From Halomonas zincidurans B6 (GTDB lineage: Bacteria > Pseudomonadota > Gammaproteobacteria > Pseudomonadales > Halomonadaceae), in the NCBI RefSeq assembly GCF_000731955.1, contig NZ_JNCK01000001.1:2294001-2358000 (forward strand): a stretch of 64,000 bases of DNA. Direction: 5' to 3'. The position numbers and the translations under genes were made by a program. The notes under the pieces were generated by a model, which saw only the letters and a list, made by a program, of their open reading frames with translations, did not search any database and was not told where the DNA came from. Position 1 is the first letter of the stretch, and each line of letters opens with the position of its first letter. Shown here one piece after another: positions 8,287-17,892 of this stretch.

Positions 8287-8493
8287 ATGAGCCGTGAATC
8301 CTTCATCGCAGAACAGGCCAGCGAAGAGCAGGACTTCTTCGAAGCCGTCAACGACGAACACTTTACACGCCCCCGCGCCAGTCGCGCCGACAGCCTGCGC
8401 GCACGCCGCCAGGTCGAAGCCTTGCTCGAGGAGCGCCGCCTCAAGAAAGCCATCGAGGATGACTGGTTCACCGGGCTCGACGAGGAGGAGTAG
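8287..8493 (+). CDS. PA3496-family small protein
   Basis: A 68-residue, highly charged protein. The C-terminal stretch ARRQVEALLEERRLKKAIED, then DWFTGLDEEE, matches the pattern of the PA3496 family (a conserved gammaproteobacterial family annotated as putative envelope-integrity or regulatory protein). Predicted wholly helical and cytoplasmic, no Cys, no TM. Start ATG 8287 is chosen over the in-frame GTG 8281 because AGGGAGGT lies 9 bases before it. Function unknown. Confidence 0.7.
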   Translation: MSRESFIAEQASEEQDFFEAVNDEHFTRPRASRADSLRARRQVEALLEERRLKKAIEDDWFTGLDEEE

Positions 8494-8500
8494 ACGTTGC

Positions 8501-8703
8501 GTGGGAGCGGTTCATTGGCGGTGGAATAGCTGACACCCATCGGGAACAAGTTCCCTCCCACTAAAACCCCCGACCCATGCTCCAATGAGCCATCCGGGCC
8601 GGGTCGCGTGGGAGCGAATCTATTCGCGATCGGGTGGGCAGCTTTACTTGCCGGGCTATACCGGGCGCCTGACGGCGCCAATCGGGAACAAGTTGCCTCC
8701 CAC
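8501..8703. repeat. BIME: cluster of four REP-like units
   Basis: Four REP units alternate in orientation: a diverged GTGGGAGCGG unit at 8501, an inverted unit at 8539-8561 (core GGGAACAAGTTCCC), a direct unit at 8608-8630 (core GCGAATCTATTCGC) and an inverted unit at 8681-8703. The spacers also recur elsewhere: 8562-8607 resembles 23004-23050, and 8631-8680 resembles 11575-11624 (shared GCCGGGC and CCGGGCGCCTG). It fills the gap between the PA3496-type gene and ettA. Confidence 0.82.
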
Positions 8704-8782
8704 AAGACCGGCTGGCTGGCCTTTCCGCTGGACCGCCACTATCATCGAGGCCCATCGTTCATTTCCAACCGACCGGATTTCC

Positions 8783-10444
<1,662 letters not shown>

Positions 10445-10458
10445 CCGGCTTCGCCGGA

Positions 10459-10537
10459 GCTATAAGCTGTAAGCTTATAGCGGTAAGTAAAACCCCACGG
10501 ACCTCAGGGTCGTGGGGGTTTCTTATAGCTTACAGCG
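10459..10537. terminator. Bidirectional terminator with nested alternative hairpins
   Basis: The core hairpin is AAACCCCACG (10490-10499) pairing with CGTGGGGGTTT (10511-10521, one bulged G), with A and T runs on both sides, so it can stop ettA (+) and the convergent acyltransferase gene (-). Around it are two perfect 10-bp pairings that exclude each other: GCTATAAGCT (10459-10468) with AGCTTATAGC (10472-10481), or GCTGTAAGCT (10466-10475) with AGCTTACAGC (10528-10537), the latter enclosing the terminator. Confidence 0.75.
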
Positions 10538-10576
10538 CCCGGCCTGTATTGACGCTGCGCGTCAATACAGGCCGGG
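10538..10576. repeat. Perfect 17-bp hairpin at the 3' end of the acyltransferase gene
   Basis: Arms 10538-10554 and 10560-10576 are exact reverse complements, with loop CTGCG. The right arm contains the last codons and the stop (10562-10564) of the minus-strand acyltransferase gene. It has no U-run of its own and adjoins the terminator complex at 10459-10537. It may stabilise the 3' end or form the first part of a tandem terminator. Confidence 0.8.
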
Positions 10577-11476
10577 CTCGCCACGCGGACGCGTCTTGAA
10601 GCGCCGGTGCAACCACAGGTATTGCTCGGGTTGGCGGCGGATCGCCGCCTCGATCACCGCATTGATGCGTGTCGCGTCGGCCACTTCATCGCCGCTGGGG
10701 AAGTCTTCCAACGCCGGCAGGTATTCCAGAGTGTAGCTGCGATCGTCGGGGTTGCGATGGAAGATCAGCGGCATCACCGGCGCTCCGGTCATGCGGGCGA
10801 TCTTGCCCGTGAGCTTGACGGTCGCCGCCTCGACGCCGAAGAACGGCGCGAACACGCTGGCATCGCGCCCGAAGTCCTGGTCCGGCGAATACCACACCGC
10901 ATGGCCGGCCTTGATGCGCCGTACCACGCCGCGCAGGTCGCGACGGTCGATCGCCTGGCCGAAGATCCGCGAGCGCGCGCGGGTCATGAAGCGCTCGAAC
11001 AGTGCATTGTCGTGCGGGCGATAGACCACGTCGGCGGGGAAATACAGCGAATGCAGCGCGCCGCCCAGGTCGAGCGTCGAGAAGTGAATGCCGATGATCA
11101 GCGCGCCCTTGCCCTGGGCGAGCGCCCGGTGCATGTGCTCTTCACCACGGAAGGTGACGCGGTGACGCAGGTGCTCGGGGTCACGACACCAGCCGGTCGC
11201 CGTCTCGAGAATGCCGATGCCGTTGGCCAGAAAGGTCGACTTGACCAGCCCGGCGCGCTGGTGCTCGTCGAGCTCGGGAAAACACAGCCGCAGGTTGGTT
11301 TCGGTGATGTGCCGGCGGCGCTTGCCGAAGCGCCAGGCCAACCAGCCAATGGCCCGGCCGACGGCCAGCTTGAGCGACCAGGGCAGCCAGGCGCCCAGGC
11401 GCATCAGGCCGATCGATAGCCAGGTCGGCCAGTAGCGCGGATGGGCCAAGGAGCGTGGCGAAGTCGTATCGGTCAT
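10562..11476 (-). CDS. Lipid A biosynthesis late acyltransferase, LpxL/HtrB-like
   Basis: A 304-residue membrane-bound acyltransferase of the LpxL/LpxM/LpxP family, which adds secondary acyl chains to Kdo2-lipid IVA. N-terminal LAHPRYWPTWLSIGLMRL and LPWSLKLAVGRAIGWLA anchor it; NLRLCFPEL follows; the catalytic HX4D box is IHFSTLDLGG, with later SPDQDFG and FFGVEAATVKLTGKIARMTG. The reading frame is open upstream to 11659, but that part is translated REP repeat; start 11476 (MTDTTSPRSL) fits the family, with ATG 11494 as an alternative. A second family member lies at 28620. Confidence 0.86.
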   Translation of the reverse strand: MTDTTSPRSLAHPRYWPTWLSIGLMRLGAWLPWSLKLAVGRAIGWLAWRFGKRRRHITETNLRLCFPELDEHQRAGLVKSTFLANGIGILETATGWCRDPEHLRHRVTFRGEEHMHRALAQGKGALIIGIHFSTLDLGGALHSLYFPADVVYRPHDNALFERFMTRARSRIFGQAIDRRDLRGVVRRIKAGHAVWYSPDQDFGRDASVFAPFFGVEAATVKLTGKIARMTGAPVMPLIFHRNPDDRSYTLEYLPALEDFPSGDEVADATRINAVIEAAIRRQPEQYLWLHRRFKTRPRGEPGLY

Positions 11477-11550
11477 GGAAAGCGCTTCCGTCATGCTGCG
11501 AAAAGTGGCTAGTTTACCCATCGGCGTGGGGAGCGTCAGTGCAGCCTGTT

Positions 11551-11647
11551 GATGGGGGCGAATGTATTCGCGATAGCGGTGGCCACTGTGCCTGCCGGGC
11601 CATGCCGGGCGCCTGGCGGCGCCAATCGGGAACGAGTTCCCTCCCAC
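11551..11647. repeat. BIME: pair of inverted REP-like units
   Basis: A direct unit at 11551-11574 (GGGGGCGAATGTATTCGCGA) and an inverted unit at 11625-11647 (core GGGAACGAGTTCCC), separated by about 50 bases related to 8631-8680. It lies between alr (end 11664) and the acyltransferase gene (start 11476), both on the minus strand, so transcripts of alr would carry it. Confidence 0.8.
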
Positions 11648-11663
11648 AAAATCACCCATCCCC

Positions 11664-12767
11664 TCAGGATTGGCGGTAGCGCCGCGGCACCCGTGGCAAT
11701 ATCCCGGTCAGCAGCGTATAGCTGACGGTGTCGCAGTGCCGGGCGACCTCGTCGATCGACAGCCGCGTGCCGTCGGCCGCATCCTCGCCCCAGAGCACCA
11801 CGCGACTGCCGATGTCGGCCCCGGGCAAATCGGTGATATCCACCGTCAACATATCCATGGAGACCTTGCCGGCCAGCGAACAGCGCTGGCCGTCGACCAG
11901 CACCGGGGTGCCGTCGGCGGCGTGGCGATCGTAACCGTCGCCATAGCCGGCGGCGACCACGCCGATCCGCGACGGCCGCGGCGCTCGCCAGCGCCCGCCG
12001 TAACCCACCGGCTCGCCGGTGGCGATCTCGCGGACCGCGATCAACTCGGAGCGCAGCGTCATCACCGGCCTGAGGTCCCGCGTGGCATCGTTCTCGCCCA
12101 CGAGCGGGTTGCTGCCGTAGAGCATCACCCCGGGGCGATTCCAGGCGCCATGCGCTTGTGGCCAGGCCAGCGTCGCCGGCGAGTTGGCCAGACAGGTCGG
12201 CGCGCCGAGTCGCTGCGCCAGCGCCTCGATCATCCCTAGCTGGTATTGGAAATAGCCCGGCTCCAGCGCATCGGCGGTGGCGAAATGGGTCATCAGGTGC
12301 AGCGCCGTGACCCGCTCGGGCACGGCGCGAAGGCGTTGCCATAGCGCCTTAGCCCGCGCCGGATCGAAGCCCAGCCGGTGCATGCCGGAGTCGACCTTGA
12401 GCCAGGTCGGAATCGGCCGGCGCGGCCGGTAATCGAGCAGCGCCGCGACCTGCCACTCGCTGTGCACGACGAGCCACAATCCCCATGCATCGACCCGTTC
12501 GAGCTCGTCATGGGCAAAGATTCCCTCGAGCAGCACGATGGGCTTGGCGATTCCCGCCTCGCGCAACACGGCGGCCTCTTCGAGACTGGCAACGGCGAAG
12601 GCCGGCGCCAGATCCTCGAGCGCCCGGGCACAGGCCACGGCGCCATGCCCATAGGCATCGGCCTTGATCACCGCCAGCGCCTGGCTGGAAGGCGCCAGAT
12701 CGCGTGCCAGGCGATAATTGTGGCGAAGCGCGTCGAGATCGATATCGGCATGGAGCGGCCGGGCCAT
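11664..12767 (-). CDS. alr: Alanine racemase
   Basis: A 367-residue PLP enzyme interconverting L- and D-alanine for peptidoglycan. The PLP lysine is Lys35 in LAVIKADAYGHGAV. Further family motifs are WLKVDSGMHRLGF, the NSPATL loop, VGYGGRWRAPRP (bearing the catalytic Tyr region), AAGYGDGYDR and VSMDMLTVDITDLPG. Length agrees with Alr/DadX. The ATG is preceded by GGAGGCTCGC. No amino-acid dehydrogenase gene is adjacent, so biosynthetic Alr is more likely than catabolic DadX. Confidence 0.96.
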   Translation of the reverse strand: MARPLHADIDLDALRHNYRLARDLAPSSQALAVIKADAYGHGAVACARALEDLAPAFAVASLEEAAVLREAGIAKPIVLLEGIFAHDELERVDAWGLWLVVHSEWQVAALLDYRPRRPIPTWLKVDSGMHRLGFDPARAKALWQRLRAVPERVTALHLMTHFATADALEPGYFQYQLGMIEALAQRLGAPTCLANSPATLAWPQAHGAWNRPGVMLYGSNPLVGENDATRDLRPVMTLRSELIAVREIATGEPVGYGGRWRAPRPSRIGVVAAGYGDGYDRHAADGTPVLVDGQRCSLAGKVSMDMLTVDITDLPGADIGSRVVLWGEDAADGTRLSIDEVARHCDTVSYTLLTGILPRVPRRYRQS

Positions 12768-12853
12768 GCGAGCCTCCTGAGACGGCGTGTTCGGGATTCA
12801 AAGGACCCATTATTTGCTAACGGAATCATGATTTCACGCAGCTGAACTCAACA

Positions 12854-12890
12854 GCGCGACAATCCAGCGATGGTCGCTGAATTGTCGCGC
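12854..12890 (-). terminator. Strong hairpin downstream of tolC
   Basis: A 17-bp stem with one mismatch: 12854-12870 begins GCGCGACAAT, 12874-12890 ends ATTGTCGCGC, loop TGG. It stands 36 bases past the tolC stop on the minus strand. No U-run follows on either strand, so it may be a stabilising 3' hairpin or a Rho-assisted stop rather than a classical intrinsic terminator. Confidence 0.55.
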
Positions 12891-12925
12891 TTCTGGCGGC
12901 CTTTGGGGCTACGGCAAATCGGCCG

Positions 12926-14392
12926 TTATTCGCTGGGTGGCGTCGGCGGCTCGCCGATGTCCATCATCGCCTTGTAGCGACCGCCCTCTTCGTTGGGCAG
13001 AGCGAGGCGAACTTCCTCGCCGGTCTGCAGCCACTCGCTGAGGGCCTGCAAGGTCGCGGTCTCGAGAATGCCCGACTCACGGCGCAAGGCCAACAGGTCG
13101 ATGACGTAGCTGTAGCGCGCCTCGGCATAGTTGGCCAGGGCGGTATACAGGCGCTGCTCGGCGTCGAGCACGTCGACGATGTTGCGCGTGCCTACCTCGT
13201 AACCGGAGCGTGTGGCCTCCAGGGCGCTGCGATTGGAGACGATCGCCTGCTGCTGGGCCTCGACGGTCTCGACGTCGTTGACCACTTGAGTGTACAGCGA
13301 GCGAACCTGCTGAATGGTCAAGCGACGCTGCGATTCGAAGTCGTATTGTGTGGCCTCGAGTTGATAGGTATTGCTATTTATCTGGGCACTGGTGCTCCCG
13401 CCGTTGAAGATCGCCCATGAACCGCGCAGGCCGATCTCGGCACCCGAGCTCTCGCCCACGAGGTATTCGTTGTCGCTGTCCGCGTAGTCGTAGCTGGCGT
13501 AGGCGTCGAGACTCGGCAGGTAGCCCGCCCGCGCGACATCGACGTCGCGATTGGCGACATTGATGGCCTGGTTGGCGGCCAGCAGGATCGGGCTGTTGTC
13601 CATTGCCAGGGTCACCCAGGCATCCCGGGAGCTGGGCTGGGGAACTTCGATGGGCAATGTCTCGGACAGCGTACTGATGGCGTCGTAACGCTTGCCGGTA
13701 AGCCGCTCGAGCGACTCGAAGCTGACCTGCAGATCGCTCTCGGCGGCGATGCGCTGGGCACGCGCCAGGTCATAGCTGGCCTGCGCCTCGTTAACGTCGG
13801 TGATCGCGATCAAGCCGACCTCGAACTGCTCGCGGGCCTGCTCGAGCTGACGACTGATCGCCTTCTCCTGGGCGACCCGCGCAGCGAGGATATCGCGCGC
13901 CTGAAGGATATTGAAGTACGCCTCGGCAACGTCGTAGAGCGTCTGCTGGCGCTCGCCCTCCAGCACCAGCGCCTGCTGGCCGATCTGCTCCTCGGCGCGT
14001 TGCAATTCGTACCAGTTGGTCGCATCGAACAACGCCTGGGTGGCCTCGATACCGACACTTGCCGAATTGTAGTTATCGTCGTTGGGCGACGCCCCGGCGC
14101 GCGCAGTGCTTGTCTGGCTCTCGAACGTGCGGTTGTTGGCGGCATTGGCGGTAGCGTTGACCTGCGGCAACAGATCGCCACGCTGGACATCACGCGCTTC
14201 CTCGACGCTCTTGAACGTGGCGCGCGAAGAGGCCAGATCGGCATTGTTTTTCATGGCATCGCGGGCAATCGTGGCGAGATCGGCAGCCTGGGCCTGGGCA
14301 CCCAATGCGGAAGCGACCAGCACGAACAATAGCCGCCGGGCAAAGCCCGACCGCGGCGACGGGTGCGGAAGTGAGACGGAACGTGACGGCAT
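12926..14392 (-). CDS. tolC: TolC-family outer-membrane efflux/secretion protein
   Basis: A 488-residue outer-membrane factor that forms the trimeric exit duct for RND and ABC pumps and type I secretion. Signal peptide with core LLFVLVASALGAQAQA, cleavage near residue 36. Two OEP repeats (about 45-240 and 260-455) carry the long coiled-coil helices, e.g. LQRAEEQIGQQALVLEGERQ and RQLEQAREQFEVGLIAITDV; the second has SGYEVGTRNIVDVLDAEQ, typical of TolC. AAAGGAAAC precedes ATG 14392; the upstream in-frame Met at 14467 lacks a signal peptide fit. The RND pump at 58-62 kb has no outer-membrane partner beside it and may use this TolC. Confidence 0.93.
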   Translation of the reverse strand: MPSRSVSLPHPSPRSGFARRLLFVLVASALGAQAQAADLATIARDAMKNNADLASSRATFKSVEEARDVQRGDLLPQVNATANAANNRTFESQTSTARAGASPNDDNYNSASVGIEATQALFDATNWYELQRAEEQIGQQALVLEGERQQTLYDVAEAYFNILQARDILAARVAQEKAISRQLEQAREQFEVGLIAITDVNEAQASYDLARAQRIAAESDLQVSFESLERLTGKRYDAISTLSETLPIEVPQPSSRDAWVTLAMDNSPILLAANQAINVANRDVDVARAGYLPSLDAYASYDYADSDNEYLVGESSGAEIGLRGSWAIFNGGSTSAQINSNTYQLEATQYDFESQRRLTIQQVRSLYTQVVNDVETVEAQQQAIVSNRSALEATRSGYEVGTRNIVDVLDAEQRLYTALANYAEARYSYVIDLLALRRESGILETATLQALSEWLQTGEEVRLALPNEEGGRYKAMMDIGEPPTPPSE

Positions 14393-14530
14393 CGATGTTT
14401 CCTTTCGATAGCAAGCGATAACGGCAGACATTATACATACAATGCCGCATGTTAGCTTGCTTAGCAAATGACAGTACCTTGCTTGGCCAAGGACAATAAA
14501 GAGTCACATCGAATGCATGGCCGGCCTAAC

Positions 14531-14560
14531 GGCAAGCGCGGGCCAGGGCCCGCGCTTGCC
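14531..14560 (-). terminator. Terminator hairpin of rpoS
   Basis: Perfect 14-bp stem GGCAAGCGCGGGCC-AG-GGCCCGCGCTTGCC, 31 bases beyond the rpoS stop on the minus strand. The downstream minus-strand sequence is GTTAGG, with no long U-run, so the very stable stem is the main evidence. It isolates rpoS from tolC. Confidence 0.65.
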
Positions 14561-14590
14561 GATGCCTCGATTCTTGTGGGCAACTCCGCC

Positions 14591-15562
14591 TCACTCGAAG
14601 ATTGCGTCCAGCGAGAGGCCCTGCTTATCCAGCACGCGGCGCAGCTTCTTCAACGCCTCGACCTGGATCTGACGCACCCGCTCACGGGTCAGGCCGATCT
14701 CCTCGCCGACCTCCTCGAGCGTCGCCGCCTCGTGACCACGCAGACCAAAGCGGCGGACGACCACCTCCATCTGCTTGTCGGTCAGCTCGGCCAGCCAGTC
14801 GTCGACATGCTGCTTGACGTCTCCATCGACGAGCGAGGATTCCGGACCACTGTCGTTCTCGTCGGCCAGGGTCTCGATCAGCGGCTTGTCGCTCTCGCCG
14901 CCGAGCGGATAATCCACCGACGAGACACGCTCGTTGAGTCCCATCATCCGCTTGACCGCGCCCACCGGCTTGTCGAGGAATTCGGCGATCTCCTCGGCGG
15001 TCGCCTCGTGGTCGAGCTTCTGGGTCAGCTCGCGGGCGGCGCGCAGGTAGATGTTGAGTTCCTTGACGACGTGAATCGGCAGGCGGATGGTGCGGGTCTG
15101 GTTCATCAGCGCCCGTTCGATGGTCTGGCGAATCCACCAGGTCGCGTAGGTCGAAAAACGAAAACCGCGCTCGGGGTCGAACTTCTCGACCGCGCGAATC
15201 AGGCCCAGATTGCCCTCCTCGATCAGATCCAGTAGCGACAGGCCGCGATTGAGATAACGTCGGGCGATCTTGACCACCAGTCGCAGGTTGGACTCGATCA
15301 TGCGTTGCCGCCCGGCGGGATCGCCCTTCTGGGCGAGGCGCCCGAAATGCACTTCCTGCTCGGGCGTCAGCAACGGGGAAAACCCGATTTCATTGAGGTA
15401 GATCTGGGTGGCGTCGAGGCTTTGGTGGTAGCTGCTCTCTTCGCGGCTAAGCGCCTTCTCGAAGGCTTCCTCCTGCTTGGCATCGCCGTCGTCGACGACC
15501 TCGACGCCGGCATTCACTTCGTTGAGATCGACTTCTTGAAGGTCCCGTTCAAGCATGCTCAT
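14591..15562 (-). CDS. rpoS: RNA polymerase sigma factor RpoS
   Basis: A 323-residue stationary-phase and general-stress sigma factor (E. coli 330). Region 1.2 begins at DATQIYLNEIGFSPLLTPEQ; region 2 has RMIESNLRLVVKIARRYLNR and DLIEEGNLGLIRAVEKFDPE, then FSTYATWWIRQTIERA (-10 recognition); region 3 has LDHEATAEEIAEFLDKPV; region 4 ends with LEEVGEEIGLTRERVRQIQV. The acidic N-terminus (LQEVDLNEVNAGVEVVDDGD) is RpoS-like rather than RpoD. Start MSMLERDLQE at 15562 fits the family; the frame extends 13 codons further. It is last in the surE-pcm-popT-nlpD-rpoS array. Confidence 0.97.
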   Translation of the reverse strand: MSMLERDLQEVDLNEVNAGVEVVDDGDAKQEEAFEKALSREESSYHQSLDATQIYLNEIGFSPLLTPEQEVHFGRLAQKGDPAGRQRMIESNLRLVVKIARRYLNRGLSLLDLIEEGNLGLIRAVEKFDPERGFRFSTYATWWIRQTIERALMNQTRTIRLPIHVVKELNIYLRAARELTQKLDHEATAEEIAEFLDKPVGAVKRMMGLNERVSSVDYPLGGESDKPLIETLADENDSGPESSLVDGDVKQHVDDWLAELTDKQMEVVVRRFGLRGHEAATLEEVGEEIGLTRERVRQIQVEALKKLRRVLDKQGLSLDAIFE

Positions 15563-15684
15563 GTCGCTACCCCGTTTGTCTGCTGCGTTCAATGCAGCCA
15601 TCGGCCGGCTCGAATTATTGTTCTGGCCTGGCTGGGGCGACCGGCATTACCGGTCGTCCGTCCCTGTTGGCGATCACGATCCCC
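15563..15684 (-). other. nlpD-rpoS intergenic leader
   Basis: A 122-base gap that becomes rpoS 5' leader in any nlpD read-through or nlpD-internal transcript. It contains a 7-bp perfect stem CGACCGG (15638-15644) / CCGGTCG (15650-15656) with loop CATTA. In E. coli the main rpoS promoter lies inside nlpD and a long leader is sRNA-regulated; whether that holds here cannot be read directly. Confidence 0.5.
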
Positions 15685-16896
15685 TCAACGCGATGGCAGG
15701 TACTCGAGGGGATCTTGAGGCTGGCCTTCCTTGCGTACCTCAAAGTGCAACTTGACGCCATCGGCATCGGTATTACCCATGGTGGCGATCACTTCTCCCG
15801 CCTTGACCACGTCGTTTTCCTTGACCTTAAGGCTGTCGTTGTGCGCATAGGCACTCAGAAAACGATCGTTGTGCTTGATAAGAATGAGATTGCCATAGCC
15901 ACGTACGCCGTCTCCTGCGTAGACCACGATACCCGGCCCTGCCGCTTTGACAGGTTGCCCCTTTTGCCCGGCTATATCAATGCCGGCGGTGATGTTAGAT
16001 CCATCACCAAAACGTCCAACAACCTCGCCCTCGGCGGGCCATTGCCAGGGGATATTCTCGACCGGCGAGTAGCTGCGCTGCTGCGCGTTCGGCTCGTTCG
16101 CCTCACCGGCGACCGCCGTGCCGGCGTCGGTCGCGCCCGAGGTCGATGAACCGGACTGCGACGCACCCGGTGCGCTCTGGCCAGCGGGCGTCGAACGCTG
16201 CTGGCTGTCCGTTATAGCCGAGGAAGATGACGCCTGTGTGTCGCTCGTTGCCACCGAGTTTTCGCTCGCGGCACGGTCAGCCGTATTCGCGGTTTCGGTT
16301 GCGGCACGCTGCGCCCGCTCACGGGCGATAGCGGCCTGCTCCTGACGTTCGCGCTCGCTGAGCTGGCCATCGGCGCCCGGGCTCTCGAAGTTGTAGATGG
16401 GGCCGGGGCCGGCAGCGCCACCGACGCCCGCCAGCACCTGGCTGCTGGGCGCCTGCGATGCCGTTCCCCCGTCCAGCGGTTCGCCGGACAGTCGCCGGTT
16501 ACGCTCGATCGTCTGGGTGTCCGGGGCCAGCCAGTCGGGGTTCTGTTCAGCCGCCTGGGCAGAGGACGCGTTGCCCATCGCGCTCGCTTGCGTACCCGAC
16601 GCCCCCGCGGACGCCAGCGCCTGACCCCGGGAGCCGGCCCCGGCGTCTAGACGCAGGGTCTGGCCGGGCTCGATACGATAGGGTGGCGAGATGCCGTTGA
16701 TCCGCGCCAGCTCACGAAAGTCCATGTTGTTGCGCCAGGCGATGCCGTAGAGGGTATCGCCGGACTGCACGGTGACCGCTTGCTTGGGTTGCTGATTGCG
16801 GCTGACGGACAGGTCGCTGACCTGAGGGGCACTGCCGGACGAGGCGCAGCCCGCCACAGTCAGGGTCAGCAGCGAAACCAGAAAGGCCTTGCGCAT
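15685..16896 (-). CDS. nlpD: Lipoprotein NlpD, LysM + degenerate LytM amidase activator
   Basis: A 403-residue outer-membrane lipoprotein that in E. coli activates amidase AmiC at division. The lipobox LTVAGC puts the acylated Cys at residue 17. A LysM domain (about 45-95: VQSGDTLYGIAWRNNMDFRE) binds peptidoglycan. A long low-complexity Ser/Ala/Gln linker (about 105-275) leads to the C-terminal M23/LytM domain. That domain lacks the first zinc His: the site reads NITAGIDIAG where active enzymes have HxGxD, while VKLHFEVRKEG is kept, the same degeneration as E. coli NlpD. AAGGAG lies 9 bases before the ATG, which is 4 bases from the popT stop. Confidence 0.95.
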   Translation of the reverse strand: MRKAFLVSLLTLTVAGCASSGSAPQVSDLSVSRNQQPKQAVTVQSGDTLYGIAWRNNMDFRELARINGISPPYRIEPGQTLRLDAGAGSRGQALASAGASGTQASAMGNASSAQAAEQNPDWLAPDTQTIERNRRLSGEPLDGGTASQAPSSQVLAGVGGAAGPGPIYNFESPGADGQLSERERQEQAAIARERAQRAATETANTADRAASENSVATSDTQASSSSAITDSQQRSTPAGQSAPGASQSGSSTSGATDAGTAVAGEANEPNAQQRSYSPVENIPWQWPAEGEVVGRFGDGSNITAGIDIAGQKGQPVKAAGPGIVVYAGDGVRGYGNLILIKHNDRFLSAYAHNDSLKVKENDVVKAGEVIATMGNTDADGVKLHFEVRKEGQPQDPLEYLPSR

Positions 16897-16900
16897 GAAT

Positions 16901-17830
16901 TCAATGCTCCTTGAAGGATGACGTGGAACGTTCGCCCACCGCCAGTACCAGCACCAGGCCAACGGCCATGAGCGCCAGCGCCGACCACAACTGGGCCGGG
17001 TCACCGGTCAGCGAGGCATACTCCTGGGGCCACAGAAAGCGATAGTCGAGCGGTATGAGCTGTTGCTCGGGGCCCAGTTGGTAACGCGTCATTTCTCGCC
17101 ATGGCCAGAGCAACGGCAGCGAGCCGACAATGAACCCGGCCAGCAGCTGCAACGTGGCGGCATGGTAATGGCGAAACAGCCACGCCAGCAGCCGCGAGAA
17201 CGTCACCAGCCCGATCAAACAGCCGAGTCCGAACTGCAGGATCAGGCTTATATCAAGACTCTTAATGCCCGTCATTACCGTGCCGTAAAGGCCCATGCTC
17301 AGCAACAGGAAACTGCCCGATATGCCGGGCAGCAGCATGGCGCTGATGGCAATCGCCCCGGCAACCACCAGCTTGAGAGCGCCGAGCCCACCCAGCGCCG
17401 GCATCAGACCCGGCAACAGCTGCGCCAGCAGCACGCCCAGCCCCAGTAGCAGCACATGCCACAGCCGCCAACCGTCGATATGGCGGGTGACCACCACCGC
17501 CGACGCGAGCACCAGGCCGAAGAAGAAGGCGTTGAGCAACAGTGGCTGATTGTCCATCAGGTAGGTGACCAGGTGGGCGACGCTGACCAGGCTCATGGCG
17601 ATGCCCAGCATCAGCGGGATCAAGAACGCCAGATTGAGATGGCGCGTCAGACCGCGCGCGCCATCGCGACGCCAGGCGCCCAAGGCGTCCGGGCCGAAGC
17701 GCCGGATGGTGTCGATGAGTTCTTCGTAGATGCCGGTGACAAAGGCGATGGTTCCTCCCGAAACGCCCGGTACCGCATCGGCGGCGCCCATCCCGGCGCC
17801 CTTGAAGAACAGCGAGACTGTTCGTTTCAA
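16901..17830 (-). CDS. popT: DUF368 polyprenyl-phosphate transporter (PopT-like)
   Basis: A 309-residue polytopic membrane protein with about eight to ten TM segments. The N-terminal signature KGAGMGAADAVPGVSGGTIA and the repeated LLPGISGSFLLLSMGLYG are DUF368 hallmarks (two 'PG(V/I)SG' elements). DUF368 proteins have been reported to recycle undecaprenyl phosphate across the membrane for wall and O-antigen synthesis (PopT), with importance at alkaline pH in Vibrio. The start is TTG 17830: AAGGAG stands 7 bases upstream and LKRTVSLFFKG is the family's N-terminus; no ATG fits. It sits between pcm and nlpD in the rpoS array. Confidence 0.88.
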   Translation of the reverse strand: MKRTVSLFFKGAGMGAADAVPGVSGGTIAFVTGIYEELIDTIRRFGPDALGAWRRDGARGLTRHLNLAFLIPLMLGIAMSLVSVAHLVTYLMDNQPLLLNAFFFGLVLASAVVVTRHIDGWRLWHVLLLGLGVLLAQLLPGLMPALGGLGALKLVVAGAIAISAMLLPGISGSFLLLSMGLYGTVMTGIKSLDISLILQFGLGCLIGLVTFSRLLAWLFRHYHAATLQLLAGFIVGSLPLLWPWREMTRYQLGPEQQLIPLDYRFLWPQEYASLTGDPAQLWSALALMAVGLVLVLAVGERSTSSFKEH

Positions 17831-17892
17831 TGATGAACTCCTTGCATGCTTTACCCGACCAGCCGATGGCTGGCTCCTTGAGTCACGTCTTG

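Noticed and set aside
8585..8782. 66-codon N-terminal extension of EttA
   Set aside because: It is translated REP sequence; MAQYVFTMNRVGK is the conserved EttA start.
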